Source: JAOPZW01 sp963851295
GTDB taxonomy: Bacteria > Actinomycetota > Thermoleophilia > Solirubrobacterales > Solirubrobacteraceae
Length of the DNA: 64,000 bases
Assembly: GCA_963851295.1 (NCBI GenBank)
Contig: CAWKOS010000006.1
Location: forward strand, 124,001-188,000
Direction: 5' to 3'
Shown here: piece after piece, positions 42,890-55,104 of the stretch
Layout of the letters: the number at the start of each line of letters is the position of its first letter
Position numbering within the stretch: position 1 is the stretch's first letter
Program-made: the position numbers and the translations under genes
The notes under the pieces: model-generated
Database searches by the model: none
What the model was told of the DNA's origin: nothing
The model's input: only the letters and a program-made list of their open reading frames with translations

Positions 42890-42901
42890 AAGGACCTGAC
42901 C

Positions 42902-45726
<2,825 letters not shown>

Positions 45727-45727
<1 letters not shown>

Positions 45728-46872
45728 TGACGGCCGTGCTCATCTGCGGCGACACGCTGCGCTCGCCCGAGATGCGCCACGAGGTGCCGCTCGGGATCGG
45801 CGACCCGTTCCTCTACCTCGAGACCGACGGCCGCCGGGCCGTGCTCACCAACGTGCTCGAGGTCGACCGCATCGCGCAGCAGGCGCCCGCGCTCGAGCGC
45901 CTGCTCGGCGAGCAGTTCGGCCGCGACGACCTCATCGCCCAGGGGCTCTCCTACCAGGCCATCGATCGCGAGCTCTACGTCCGTGCGGTGCAGGAGCTCG
46001 GGATCGGCGCGGCCGTCGTGCCGGGCGACTTCCCGCTCGCGGTCGCCGACCGGCTGCGCGCGGAGGGGATCGAGCTGACGGCCGACGATGAGCTCTTCGC
46101 CGCGCGCCGGCGCCACAAGACCGACGCCGAGCTGGCCGGCATCCGCCGGGCGGCGCGCGCGGCGCTGGCCGGCATGGAGGAGTGTGCGCGCGTCCTGCGC
46201 GAGGCCGAGATCGACGGCGAGCTGCTGCGCCACGAGGGCGAGGTCCTCACCTCCGAGGCGCTGCGCGTGCGCATCCGCGAGGTCTGCGCGCGCCTCGGCG
46301 CCCCGGCGCCCGACGACATCATCGTCGCGCCCATGCGCCCCGGCGACGTCGTGGGCCACGAGTCCGGCAGCGGCCCGCTGCCCGCGCATGCCCCGATCTG
46401 CCTGGACCTCTGGCCCCAGGACGAGGCCTCGAGCTGCTGGGCGGACATGACGCGCACGTGGGTGCGCGGCGACGTCTCGGACGCCGTCGCCGAGCTGCAC
46501 CGCCTCGTGCTCGAGGCCCACGAGCGCGCGCTGCAGGTCACGCGGCCCGGGGTGCGCGGCGTCGACGTCTACGGCGCCGTCTGCGACGTCTTCGAGGCCG
46601 CCGGGCACCCGACCCAGCGCACGAAGCAGCCCGGCGAGACGCTTCAGCACGGCTTCTTCTTCGGCCTCGGCCACGGCGTCGGGCTCGAGGTCCACGAGGC
46701 GCCGTCGCTCGGCCGTACGGGCCAGGCCGAGCTCATCGCCGGCGACGTGATCGCCATCGAGCCGGGGACGGTGCACCCCGACCACGGCGGGATGCGCGTC
46801 GAGGATCTCGTCCTCGTCACCGAGGCCGGCTACGAGCTGCTCACCGAGCGCACGTACAATCTCGTGCCGTAG
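45727..46872 (+). CDS. M24-family metallopeptidase (Xaa-Pro aminopeptidase-like)
   Basis: 381 residues: an N-terminal creatinase-type domain and a C-terminal pita-bread domain. The five metal ligands can be placed: two Asp (ICLDLWP and CWADMTRTW), His in GLGHGVGLEVHEAP, Glu in IAIEPGT and Glu in RVEDLVL. It removes N-terminal residues from X-Pro peptides or cleaves a related substrate. It overlaps aconitase upstream and the histidine kinase downstream by one base each. Confidence 0.9.
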
Positions 46873-47960
46873 TGACCGAACCGGAGCCCTGGGGAGACGA
46901 CCCGCACCTCGACGCGCTGCTCGGCGAGCAGGGCGCCGGGCGCTTCCGCACGGTCTTCGACGGCTATCCGGACGGGGTCGGGTTGCTGTGGGCGATCCGC
47001 GACGAGAGCGCGACGATCGTCGACTTCGAGTTCGGCTACGGCAACCCGATGATCATGCGCATGTTCAACCTGCCGCGCACGCAGCGGGGGCGCTACACGC
47101 TGCTCGAGGCGCTGCCTGTCATGCGCGAGACCGGCCACTTCGACGCCTACGTGCGCGTGTGCGAGACCGGCGAGGCGCTCAGCGACGAGATCCAGTTCGA
47201 CACGCCCTTCGGCGACGGCTACATCCAGGGCTCGATCCTGCGCCGCACGGCCAAGCTCGGCGACGGCCTGATCGTCTTCGTCGCCGACGTCACGGCCCAG
47301 CGGCGGATGGAGTCCGAGCTGCGCGGTTACGCGGACATGGTCGCCCATGACCTGCGCGAGCCGATCACCGGGATCGCCCATCTCGTCACCCTGCTCGAGC
47401 GCCACGGCGACGAGCCGCCCTCGCCCGAGGTCCTGTCCCTGCTGCGCGCGAGCACCGAGCGCGCCCGCGAGCTCATCGACGGCGTGCTCGAGTACGCGCG
47501 GGCGGGCGAGCTCGTGCGCCAGCGGGTGGCGCTCGAGGTCGTGATGGGCGACGTGGCGGCCGACCTGCGCCCGAGCCTGGAGACCGCGGGCGCCGCGCTG
47601 GACGTCGGCGCGCTGCCCGAGGTCGACGGCGACCCTCGGCTGCTGCGGCGGGTGCTGCAGAACCTGGTTGGCAACGCGATCAAGTTCCGCGCGGAGCAGC
47701 CCCCGCGCGTCGAGGTGTCGGCCATGGAGGGCGGCGAGGGTTGGGTCGTCACCGTCGCCGACAACGGGGTCGGCGTCGACCCCGCGCACTCCAGCCGGAT
47801 CTTCGGGATGTTCGCCCGCGTCAGCGGCGACACCGACGGCACGGGCATCGGCCTCGCCGTGTGCCGGCGCGTGGTCGAGGCCCACGGCGGGCGCATCTGG
47901 GTCGAGCCGGCCCCGAGCGGCGGCAGCGCCTTCCGCTTCACGCTGCCGCCCGTGCCGTGA
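46872..47960 (+). CDS. Soluble PAS-domain sensor histidine kinase
   Basis: 362 residues from a GTG. A PAS-like N-terminal domain (FRTVFDGYPDGVGLLWAIRDESATIVDFEFGYGNP) leads to HisKA with phospho-His in MVAHDLREPITG, then an HATPase (QNLVGNAIKFRAEQ, VADNGVGVDP, DGTGIGLAVCRRVVEAHGG). No transmembrane segment, so the signal is cytoplasmic. No response regulator is adjacent: an orphan kinase. The stop overlaps the allantoate amidohydrolase start (GTGA), which places the purine genes in the same transcript. Confidence 0.9.
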   Translation: MTEPEPWGDDPHLDALLGEQGAGRFRTVFDGYPDGVGLLWAIRDESATIVDFEFGYGNPMIMRMFNLPRTQRGRYTLLEALPVMRETGHFDAYVRVCETGEALSDEIQFDTPFGDGYIQGSILRRTAKLGDGLIVFVADVTAQRRMESELRGYADMVAHDLREPITGIAHLVTLLERHGDEPPSPEVLSLLRASTERARELIDGVLEYARAGELVRQRVALEVVMGDVAADLRPSLETAGAALDVGALPEVDGDPRLLRRVLQNLVGNAIKFRAEQPPRVEVSAMEGGEGWVVTVADNGVGVDPAHSSRIFGMFARVSGDTDGTGIGLAVCRRVVEAHGGRIWVEPAPSGGSAFRFTLPPVP

Positions 47961-49174
47961 GCGCGGCGCAGGTCGTCGCGCGCTGTCGCGAGCTGGCGGC
48001 GGTGAGCGAGGAGCCCGGGCGCACGACGCGACCCTTCGCCACCGCGGCGATGGCGCGCGCCAACGCGCTCGTCGGCGGGTGGATGGCCGAGGCGGGGATG
48101 GACGTGCGCCTCGACGCCGCGGGCAACCTCGTGGGGCGGCTGGCGGGCGGCGATCCGCAGGCGCGGACGCTGCTGCTCGGCTCGCACCTCGACAGCGTGC
48201 GCGACGCGGGCGCCTTCGACGGTCCGCTCGGCGTGCTCGTCGCGATCGCGTGCGTGGAGCGGCTGCGAGCCGCCGGCGCCGCGCTGCCCTTCGCCGTCGA
48301 CGTGCTCGGCTTCAGCGACGAGGAGGGGCTGCGCTACGGGACCGCGTACCTCGGCAGCCGCGCGGTGGCGGGGGACTTCGACCCGGCGCTGCTGGAGCTC
48401 CCCGACGCCGACGGCGTCGCCCTCGGCGAGGCCCTGCGCGCCTTCGGAGGCGCGCCCGAGGAGCTCGCCGGCGCCGCGCGCAACGGCGAGCGCCTGCTCG
48501 GCTACTGCGAGGTCCACATCGAGCAGGGGCCGGTGCTCGAGGACCGCGACGTCGCGGTCGGCGTGGTGGGCGCGATCGCGGGCGCGGTGCGGGCCGAGCT
48601 GCGCTTCGACGGGCGCGCGGGCCACGCCGGGACCGTGCCGATGGACGCGCGCCACGACGCCGCCTGCGCGGCGGCCGAGTGGGTGCTCGCCGTCGAAGCT
48701 GCCGGCCGCGCGACGCCCGGGCTCGTGGCCACGGTCGGGCGCCTGGAGGCGCACCCGGGCGCGGCGAACGTCGTCCCCGGCGAGGCGGTCGCCTCGCTCG
48801 ATGTGCGCCACGCGGAGGACGCCGTGCGCGACGGCGCCGTCGAGGCGCTGCGCGCGCGGGCGGAGGCGATCGGGGCCGCGCGCGGGGTGCGGGTGACCTG
48901 GCGCGAGGTCATACGCGCGCCGGCCGTCGCCTGCGACGCCGCGCTCACCGAGGCGCTCGCGGGCGCCGTGACCGGCCGCGGGCTGCCGCTGGTGACCCTG
49001 ACGAGCGGCGCCGGCCACGACGGCGTCGCGCTGTCGGCGCTGACCGCCGTGGCGATGCTCTTCGTCCGCTGCGCGGGCGGCGTCAGCCACCACCCCGACG
49101 AGTCGGTCGACGAGGCCGACGTGGCGGTCGCCCTCGACGTGCTCGAGACCTTCGTCCGCGGGCTCGCGCGGTGA
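47957..49174 (+). CDS. allC: Allantoate amidohydrolase (M20 family)
   Basis: 405 residues. The di-metal M20 site is visible: LLGSHLDSVRDAGAFDG, the acidic pair in FSDEEGLRYG and His in EVHIEQGPVLE. GRAGHAGTVPM and TSGAGHDGVALS match allantoate amidohydrolases rather than carbamoylases. It converts allantoate to (S)-ureidoglycine, ammonia and CO2. It is coupled to allantoinase by a GTGA overlap. N-carbamoyl amino acid hydrolase is a weaker alternative. Confidence 0.87.
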   Translation: MSAAQVVARCRELAAVSEEPGRTTRPFATAAMARANALVGGWMAEAGMDVRLDAAGNLVGRLAGGDPQARTLLLGSHLDSVRDAGAFDGPLGVLVAIACVERLRAAGAALPFAVDVLGFSDEEGLRYGTAYLGSRAVAGDFDPALLELPDADGVALGEALRAFGGAPEELAGAARNGERLLGYCEVHIEQGPVLEDRDVAVGVVGAIAGAVRAELRFDGRAGHAGTVPMDARHDAACAAAEWVLAVEAAGRATPGLVATVGRLEAHPGAANVVPGEAVASLDVRHAEDAVRDGAVEALRARAEAIGAARGVRVTWREVIRAPAVACDAALTEALAGAVTGRGLPLVTLTSGAGHDGVALSALTAVAMLFVRCAGGVSHHPDESVDEADVAVALDVLETFVRGLAR

Positions 49175-50499
49175 GCGACCTCGACCTGCTGGTCCGCGGC
49201 GACGAGCTCGACGTCGGCGTCGCCGACGGCCTCGTGGTCGCCCTCGAGCCCGAGCTCGACCGCGGCGCCGCCGAGGAGATCGACGCGACCGACCTGCTCG
49301 TGCTGCCGGGCGTCGTCGACGCCCACGTGCACCTCAACGACCCCGGGCGCGCGCACTGGGAGGGCTTCGCCACGGGCACCGCGGCGCTGGCGGCCGGCGG
49401 CACCACGTGCGCGATCGACATGCCGCTCAACGCGATCCCGCCGACGGTCGACGGCGCCGCCTTCGACGCCAAGGTCGCCGCCGCGGAGGGCGCCGCGCAC
49501 GTCGACGTCGCGCTCTGGGGCGGGCTCGTGCCCGGCGACCTCGACCGCCTCGACGAGCTCGCCGCGCGCGGCGTCGTCGGCTTCAAGGCCTTCATGTCGG
49601 CCAGTGGGGTGGAGGAGTTCGAGGCCGCCGACGACCTCACGCTGCTGGAGGGCATGGCGCGCGCCGCGCGGCTGCGCCTGCCCGTCGCCGTCCACGCCGA
49701 GAGCGACGCGATCACGAGCGCGCTCGCGCGCCGCGCCGTCGCCGAGGGGCGCACGACGATGCGCGACTACCTGGCCTCGCGCCCGGTCGTCGCCGAGCTC
49801 GAGGCGATCGGGCGCGCGATCGCCTTCGCCGCCGAGACGGGCTGCGCCCTGCACGTCGTCCACGTCTCCAGCGGGCGCGGCGTCGCGCTCGTGGCGGAGG
49901 CCCGCGGGCGCGGCGTCGACGTCAGCTGCGAGACGTGCCCGCACTACCTCGTGCTCGACGCGGCCGACGCCGAGCGGCTGGGCGCCGTGGCGAAGTGCGC
50001 CCCGCCGCTGCGCGACGCGGGCGAGCGCGAGGCGCTGTGGGCGGCGCTCGTGGCGGGCGACGTCGACCTCGTGGCCACCGACCACTCGCCCTCGCCCGCC
50101 GACCTCAAGGAGGGCGAGGACCTCTTCGCGGCGTGGGGTGGCATCGCGGGCGCCCAGACGCTGCTGTCGCTGCTCTATGACGAGGGCGTCGCGCGCCGCG
50201 GCCTCGCCCACGCCGCGCTCGCCACCCTGCTCGCCGGCGCGCCCGCGCACCGCTTCGGCCTGGCGCCCGCAAAGGGCGAGCTCGCCGTCGGCGCCGACGC
50301 CGACCTCGTCCTCCTCGACCCCGCCGCCACGTGGACGCTCGCGCGCGAGGACCTCCTCGACCGCCACCGCCTGAGCCCCTTCGCCGGCCGGGAGCTGCGC
50401 GGGCGCGTGGTGCGCACGATCCTGCGCGGGCGGACGGTCGCGCTCGACGGCCGCGTCGTCGGGCCGCCGTCCGGACGCGTGGTGCGCCGGGGCGCCTAG
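49171..50499 (+). CDS. allB: Allantoinase
   Basis: 442 residues of the cyclic amidohydrolase fold. Metal ligands can be assigned: His52 and His54 (DAHVHLNDPGR), carbamylated Lys139 (GFKAFM), His175 (VAVHAES), His231 (HVVHVSSG) and Asp304 (VATDHSPS). The LNDPGR and GFKAFMS motifs favour allantoinase over dihydropyrimidinase or dihydroorotase. It hydrolyses allantoin to allantoate, directly upstream of the next enzyme in the same operon. Confidence 0.92.
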   Translation: MSDLDLLVRGDELDVGVADGLVVALEPELDRGAAEEIDATDLLVLPGVVDAHVHLNDPGRAHWEGFATGTAALAAGGTTCAIDMPLNAIPPTVDGAAFDAKVAAAEGAAHVDVALWGGLVPGDLDRLDELAARGVVGFKAFMSASGVEEFEAADDLTLLEGMARAARLRLPVAVHAESDAITSALARRAVAEGRTTMRDYLASRPVVAELEAIGRAIAFAAETGCALHVVHVSSGRGVALVAEARGRGVDVSCETCPHYLVLDAADAERLGAVAKCAPPLRDAGEREALWAALVAGDVDLVATDHSPSPADLKEGEDLFAAWGGIAGAQTLLSLLYDEGVARRGLAHAALATLLAGAPAHRFGLAPAKGELAVGADADLVLLDPAATWTLAREDLLDRHRLSPFAGRELRGRVVRTILRGRTVALDGRVVGPPSGRVVRRGA

Positions 50500-50508
50500 G
50501 CTTGCGCC

Positions 50509-51732
50509 GTGACCGCCCTCCACGACGCCATCGCCGAGCTGGCGCAGTACAACGACGACCCCGCCGCGGGCGGCATCACGCGCGAGGTCTACACGCCCAC
50601 CTACGCGACCGCGCTGGAGTGGGTGGCGCAGCGGATGCGCGACGTCGGGCTGGCGACGCGCCTGGACGCCGTGGGCAACCTCTTCGGCCGCTGGGAGGGG
50701 AGCGAGCCCGGCGCGCCCGCCGTGCTCACCGGCTCGCACGTCGACACGACGCTCAACGCCGGGCGCTACGACGGCGTGCTCGGCGTGCTCGGCGCCGTCG
50801 AGGCGGTCCGGGCGCTGCGCGACGAGGGCTTCGCGCCGCGGCGGCCGATCGAGCTCGTCGCCTGGGCCGGCGAGGAGCCGCGCTTCGGCACGGGCTGCGT
50901 CGGGAGCCGCGCCGCGGCCGGCGAGCTGACGCGCGCCGACCTCGACCGCCTGCGCGACCGCGAGGGCACGAGCATGGCCGACGCGCTGCGCGCGGCCGGC
51001 TTCGACCCCGACCGCCTCGACGAGGCGCGCGTGGACCCGGCGACGGTGCACGCGCTCGTGGAGCTGCACATCGAGCAGGGGATCGTCCTCGAGGCCCACG
51101 GCGAGCAGGTCGGCGTCGTCATCGCGATCGCCGCGCCGCACGACTTCCGCCTGACCTTCCGCGGCGCCGCGACCCACGCGGGCGCGACGCCGATGGCGCT
51201 GCGGCGCGACGCGCTGGCGGGCGCGGCGGAGGCGATAGTGGCGCTCGAGCGCGCCGCGCGCGAGTCGCCCAGCGGCACCACGGTCGCCACCGTCGGGGTC
51301 GTGCGCGCCCGGCCCGGGGCGATCAACGTCGTGCCCGGCGAGGTCGAGCTCGACGTCGACGTGCGCGACAGCGACCTCGCGGCGCGGACCGAGGTCGTCG
51401 GCGCGATCCTCACCGCGGCGCGGACGATCGCCGAGCGGCGCGGCCTCGAGGTCGAGGTCGACGCGATCGTCGAGGACACGCCGGTCGCGTGCGACGCGCG
51501 CGTGGTGCGGGCGGCCGAGGCGGCGTGCGACGAGCTCGGGCTGCGCTATCGCACGATGACCAGCGGCGCCTATCACGACGCGATGATCATGGGCCGGGTC
51601 GTCCCGGTCGGCATGGTCTTCGTGCCCAGCGTGGGCGGCGTCAGCCACCATCCCGACGAGCTCACGGCGCCCGAGGACCTCGAGCGCGGGGTCGGGGTGC
51701 TCGCCCGGACGCTCGCGCGCCTGGCCACCTAG
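50509..51732 (+). CDS. M20 amidohydrolase, probable ureidoglycolate amidohydrolase (UAH-like)
   Basis: 407 residues from GTG 50509. The M20 metal site is intact (LTGSHVDTTLNAGRYDG, GEEPRFGTGCVGS, ELHIEQGIVLE). It differs from the neighbouring allantoate enzyme: the substrate motif is SGAYHDAMIMG instead of SGAGHDG, with AIAAPHDF and a VGMVFVPSVGGVSHHPDE end. These match, from memory, the plant ureidoglycolate amidohydrolase, which yields glyoxylate, CO2 and two ammonia. With AllC and the ureidoglycine enzyme this completes the plant-style route. Its CTAG stop is shared with the convergent surface-protein gene. Confidence 0.75.
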   Translation: MTALHDAIAELAQYNDDPAAGGITREVYTPTYATALEWVAQRMRDVGLATRLDAVGNLFGRWEGSEPGAPAVLTGSHVDTTLNAGRYDGVLGVLGAVEAVRALRDEGFAPRRPIELVAWAGEEPRFGTGCVGSRAAAGELTRADLDRLRDREGTSMADALRAAGFDPDRLDEARVDPATVHALVELHIEQGIVLEAHGEQVGVVIAIAAPHDFRLTFRGAATHAGATPMALRRDALAGAAEAIVALERAARESPSGTTVATVGVVRARPGAINVVPGEVELDVDVRDSDLAARTEVVGAILTAARTIAERRGLEVEVDAIVEDTPVACDARVVRAAEAACDELGLRYRTMTSGAYHDAMIMGRVVPVGMVFVPSVGGVSHHPDELTAPEDLERGVGVLARTLARLAT

Positions 51733-54179
51733 CGCGGCGGCTTCGGGCGCGCGCTGAGGGTCTGCGCGCGGGCGGCGTCGCGGGTCACGGTGGCGCGTAC
51801 CGTGAACGCCCGCTTCGAGGTCGCGCGGTCGAGCTTCGTGACGCGGTACAGCGTGACCTCGGCGACCGCGGCCCGGGCGGGCAGGCCGGTCACCCGCAGG
51901 CCGCCGCGGCTCAGGGCGACCGTCGGGCGCCCGGCGGCGGCGAGCATCACTGAGCGCGCGCCGCGCCCGGGCAGGGTCAGCGGGTAGCGGATCGGCTTGG
52001 CGCGCCCGGCGACGTAGAGGCGGATGAAGCCCGCGGAGCGGCGCTTGGCGGTCTGCGTGGGCAGCAGCGCGGCGGGCACCGTGAAGGACAGGCCGCGCAG
52101 CGCCGTGCGCGAGTCGATGCGCAGGCGCAGGCCGGCGCCCGCGGTCGTCCGCCAGCGCTGGGCGGTGAAGAGGGCCTGGCACGGCTCGGTGACGAGCGTC
52201 AGCGCGACGCTCTTGGCCTTGCCCCGCCGGCCGCGGACGGCGGTCCTCAGGGTGTGGCGGCCGACCTTGCCGAGCTGGGCGGGCGTGAGCGTCGCCGGGT
52301 GGCGGTTGCCGCGCCGCGCGGCGACCGGGCGCCCGTCGAAGAGGTAGGAGACGCTCTTGGCCCGCCCGCCCGTGACCTCGGTGGTCAGGCGCAGCGGCGA
52401 GGAGCGCAGCGCGGGGCCGCTCGTGTAGGCGCGCACGCGCACGGTGCCGATGCCGGCGAGCGCGACGCGGCGGTACTTGGCCCCGCCGACGAGCTGCTGG
52501 CAGCTCTCCTCGCCGATCAGGCCGCCCGCCACTCTGCTGAGGTCGTTGGGGTCGCCCGCGGCCGACACGGGCGCGCTCGGCGTGGTCGTCGTCGTGCTCG
52601 TCCCCGCGTCGTTGGTCGCCACGACCACGACGCGCAGGGTGTGGCCGACGTCGTCGTCGGTGGGCGTGTAGGTCGCGTCGTGGGCGTCGGGGATGTCGGC
52701 GCAGTTGGCCCCGTTGGCGTCGCAGCGCTGCCACGTGTAGGTGTACGAGGTGCCGCCGCCGGCCCACGTCCCGGGGTCGACCGAGAGCGGCTGGCCCTGC
52801 GCGGGCGGCCCCGAGAACGCCGGCGGCTCGGTGTTGACCGGGGCCGAGGAGGCCTTGACCGCGATCGGCGCCGAGGCGGTCGGCGTCGAGGAGCCGGCCT
52901 CGTTGGTGGCCGTCACGACGACGCGGACGGTGCCGCCGACGTCGGCGTCGGTGGGCGTGTAGCTGCTGCCGGTCGCGCCGGGGATGTCGTGGCAGTTGGC
53001 GCCGTTGGCGTCGCAGCGCTGCCACTGGTAGCTGTAGTCGAGGGTCCCGGTGCCGTTCCAGGTCCCGGGGTCGGCGTTCAGCGTCTGGCCGCTGGAGACG
53101 GCGCCGCCACCCGCCGGGCCGCTGACGCTCGGGCCCGGGCCGGTGCTCGTGGCCGGCCCCTCGTCGGAGACGAGGAAGAACGCCGCGGGCATGAAGTACT
53201 CGTTGTTGGACGTGAAGCCCAGGACCGCGGAGCCCTGGTCGTTGGCGAGCGACCCGGCGCCGGGGAAGACGTCGAGGTCCATGCCGAGCTGGTTGAGGTA
53301 GCTCGGCGTCCGCGTCCCGTCGGCCTCGATGGTCGAGTTCATCGGGTTGTTGAGCGGGTTCGCGACGTCGGTGAGCGCGTGGCCGTTGAAGCTCGCGGTC
53401 TCGCCGGTGATGCCCGCGTCACCCTCGAAGGAGAGCAGCCCGGCCCGCGTCGTCACGGTCCCGGTCGCGGGCGTGTGGAAGGGCGCGATCGTCGTCGTGA
53501 AGCTCTGGTGCGAGCCGTCGACCGTCCCCAGGCCGTCGAAGACGCTCACGCGGCGCACCGGCTTGGCGTCGTTGCGGTAGGCGACGAAGAGGGCCCAGCC
53601 CGCGAAGCGGTCGTTGCCCGTCCCGGCCTGGACGTTGGCGACGGTGTAGGTGCCCGCGCCGCCCGCGGCGACGATGGCGGTCACGTCGGCGAAGGCGCGA
53701 TAGCGGTTGGACTGGACGCTCGAGGTGAGCACGTCGGCTGCCGCCGCCGTGACGGTCTGGTACCCGCCGCTCGGGGCGTGCAGCAGCACGGTGCCCTTGC
53801 TCGCGGCGGTGGGGGCGGCGGCGCCGCCGGTGCCGGCGTTCACGTCGGCGCCCCAGTACAGGCCGGCCCACACGACGGTGGACCCGGCGGGCAGCGGGAC
53901 GGTCGAGGACGAGGAATCGAAGGTCGAGCCGTCGGAGTCGACGTCGACGCGCGCCATGACGTAGTCGTTGTCGTTGGCGGTCGTGCTCGCCTGCACGGGG
54001 GCGCACGACCCCGGGCACGTCATCAGCGTGTTGCCCACGGCCGCGACGTCACCGCGCACCGTCTTGGCGAAGCGGGGCGTGAAGGCCTGGTCGTTCGCTG
54101 AGGCGGGCGCGGCGACCAGCGCCAGCACGAGAGCGCTGGCGCTGAGCAGACGGAAGACGCGGACGGTGGATACGAGCAT
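51729..54179 (-). CDS. Large secreted Ig-repeat protein under c-di-GMP riboswitch control
   Basis: 816 residues. Signal peptide (LLSASALVLALVAAPASA), then an N-terminal beta-rich domain of about 320 residues (STVVWAGLYWGADV, FAGWALFVAYRND) and two Ig-like repeats of about 95 residues. Each repeat has YxWQRCDANGANCxDIP and YTPTDxDVGxTxRVVVxATNxAG. A basic C-terminal region (RSAGFIRLYVAGRAKPIRYPL) follows, with no LPXTG. Similar N-terminal domains occur in secreted proteins of unknown role in actinobacteria. Cell-surface adhesion or matrix function is inferred from architecture and from the riboswitch in its leader. Confidence 0.8.
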   Translation of the reverse strand: MLVSTVRVFRLLSASALVLALVAAPASANDQAFTPRFAKTVRGDVAAVGNTLMTCPGSCAPVQASTTANDNDYVMARVDVDSDGSTFDSSSSTVPLPAGSTVVWAGLYWGADVNAGTGGAAAPTAASKGTVLLHAPSGGYQTVTAAAADVLTSSVQSNRYRAFADVTAIVAAGGAGTYTVANVQAGTGNDRFAGWALFVAYRNDAKPVRRVSVFDGLGTVDGSHQSFTTTIAPFHTPATGTVTTRAGLLSFEGDAGITGETASFNGHALTDVANPLNNPMNSTIEADGTRTPSYLNQLGMDLDVFPGAGSLANDQGSAVLGFTSNNEYFMPAAFFLVSDEGPATSTGPGPSVSGPAGGGAVSSGQTLNADPGTWNGTGTLDYSYQWQRCDANGANCHDIPGATGSSYTPTDADVGGTVRVVVTATNEAGSSTPTASAPIAVKASSAPVNTEPPAFSGPPAQGQPLSVDPGTWAGGGTSYTYTWQRCDANGANCADIPDAHDATYTPTDDDVGHTLRVVVVATNDAGTSTTTTTPSAPVSAAGDPNDLSRVAGGLIGEESCQQLVGGAKYRRVALAGIGTVRVRAYTSGPALRSSPLRLTTEVTGGRAKSVSYLFDGRPVAARRGNRHPATLTPAQLGKVGRHTLRTAVRGRRGKAKSVALTLVTEPCQALFTAQRWRTTAGAGLRLRIDSRTALRGLSFTVPAALLPTQTAKRRSAGFIRLYVAGRAKPIRYPLTLPGRGARSVMLAAAGRPTVALSRGGLRVTGLPARAAVAEVTLYRVTKLDRATSKRAFTVRATVTRDAARAQTLSARPKPPR

Positions 54180-54200
54180 GGGCAGGGGCCTGATACGTGG

Positions 54201-54287
54201 CCTTCAGACCGGCGGCTGAGCCATCTCCACGCTGGAGACCTCTGGCTTTGCGTCCCCGCCTCGCGACGGGTTTGCCCTTAGCGCTCT
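54201..54287 (-). promoter_or_regulatory. c-di-GMP-I (GEMM) riboswitch in the leader of the Ig-repeat protein gene
   Basis: Read on the minus strand the leader contains the two strongly conserved GEMM blocks AAGGGCAAACC (about 54268-54279) and GGGGACGCAAAGCC (54244-54257). Between them a P1b hairpin CCCGTC-GCGA-GGCGGG ends in a GNRA tetraloop, as in the class I aptamer. The second helix follows (AGAGGTCTCC...GGAGATGGCT), then GCCGCCGGTC. The aptamer ends about 22 nt before the ATG at 54179; the short CAGG-CC-CCTG repeat in between may be part of the expression platform. Whether ligand turns the gene on or off cannot be told. Confidence 0.9.
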
Positions 54288-54360
54288 GTGTAATGGTGTG
54301 ATCGACAGCCCACGTCCGCGTCGCGACACCCGCTGGACGATCGGTTGAGCCGCGGCCTAA

Positions 54361-55095
54361 TCAGAAACCGTCGCGCCAGACGTCCTTGTAGAGCAGGTAC
54401 TCGGCCCCCTCGGGGCCCGCGACGAACGACTGCGGGCAGTACGGGGCCATGTAGATGAAGTCGCCCGCCTCGACGGGCAGCTCGCGCTCCTCGAGCAGGT
54501 AGGTGCCGCCGCCCGCGGTCATGTAGAGGCCGTGCTCCTCGTCGTGGATCTCGACCTTGTCGAGGCCGATCCCGGGATCGAAGGCGAGCAGGCTCATGTT
54601 GAAGTCCACGCCGCGGTCGCTGGTGGGCAGCAGCTCGCGGCGGCGGAAGCCGGGGACGTCGGTGTCCTGGAAGGGTTCGTCGTCGCGGTGGCCGGCCAGC
54701 GCCTGCGGCGCGGGGGCGCCCGGATAGGGCTCGTAGCGGCGCTTGACGATCAGCAGCCGGGCGGGCGCGTCGCCGGCGGCGAGGTCGTAGGCGTCGTCGC
54801 CGGGCAGGTAGGCGAAACCGCCGCCGTGCAGCGCCAGCGCGTCGCCCCCGCTGAGCACGGACGCCTCGCCCTCGAGCGCGTAGAGGAAGGTCTCGTAGCC
54901 GGGCTCCACGGGGTGTGCGGTGCCGCCGCCGGCGGGCAGCGAGACCAGGTACTCGCCGATCCGCGCGGGCGCCATCCGCGGCGTGACGAGCTTGACCACG
55001 GGCGCGTCGCCGAAGGCGGGCAGGCGGCTCGGGTAGTGGTTGGCCGGGGTGAGCAGCGTGTACGAGAGGCCGCGGACGCCACGTGTGGTCTGCAT
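54361..55095 (-). CDS. allE: (S)-ureidoglycine aminohydrolase (bicupin)
   Basis: 244 residues with two cupin halves. Recognisable stretches are YTLLTPANHYPSRLP, EYLVSLPAGGGTAHP, ETFLYALEGEASV, and in the second half VEIHDEEHGLYMTAGGGTYLL with the metal-ligand Glu/His set, then DFIYMAPYCPQSF and the C-terminal YKDVWRDG. The enzyme uses Mn to convert (S)-ureidoglycine to (S)-ureidoglycolate and ammonia. Start at ATG 55095, only 9 bp from the start of the divergent xanthine dehydrogenase gene, with no ribosome binding site. Confidence 0.9.
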   Translation of the reverse strand: MQTTRGVRGLSYTLLTPANHYPSRLPAFGDAPVVKLVTPRMAPARIGEYLVSLPAGGGTAHPVEPGYETFLYALEGEASVLSGGDALALHGGGFAYLPGDDAYDLAAGDAPARLLIVKRRYEPYPGAPAPQALAGHRDDEPFQDTDVPGFRRRELLPTSDRGVDFNMSLLAFDPGIGLDKVEIHDEEHGLYMTAGGGTYLLEERELPVEAGDFIYMAPYCPQSFVAGPEGAEYLLYKDVWRDGF

Positions 55096-55104
55096 CGGTG
55101 CATC

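Noticed and set aside
48502..53025. A 1507-codon open frame on the minus strand
   Set aside because: It lies antisense to well-supported allantoate, allantoin and ureidoglycolate enzymes and reads as Arg/Ala/Gly low complexity; such frames are expected in very GC-rich DNA. Only its last part touches the real surface-protein gene in another frame.
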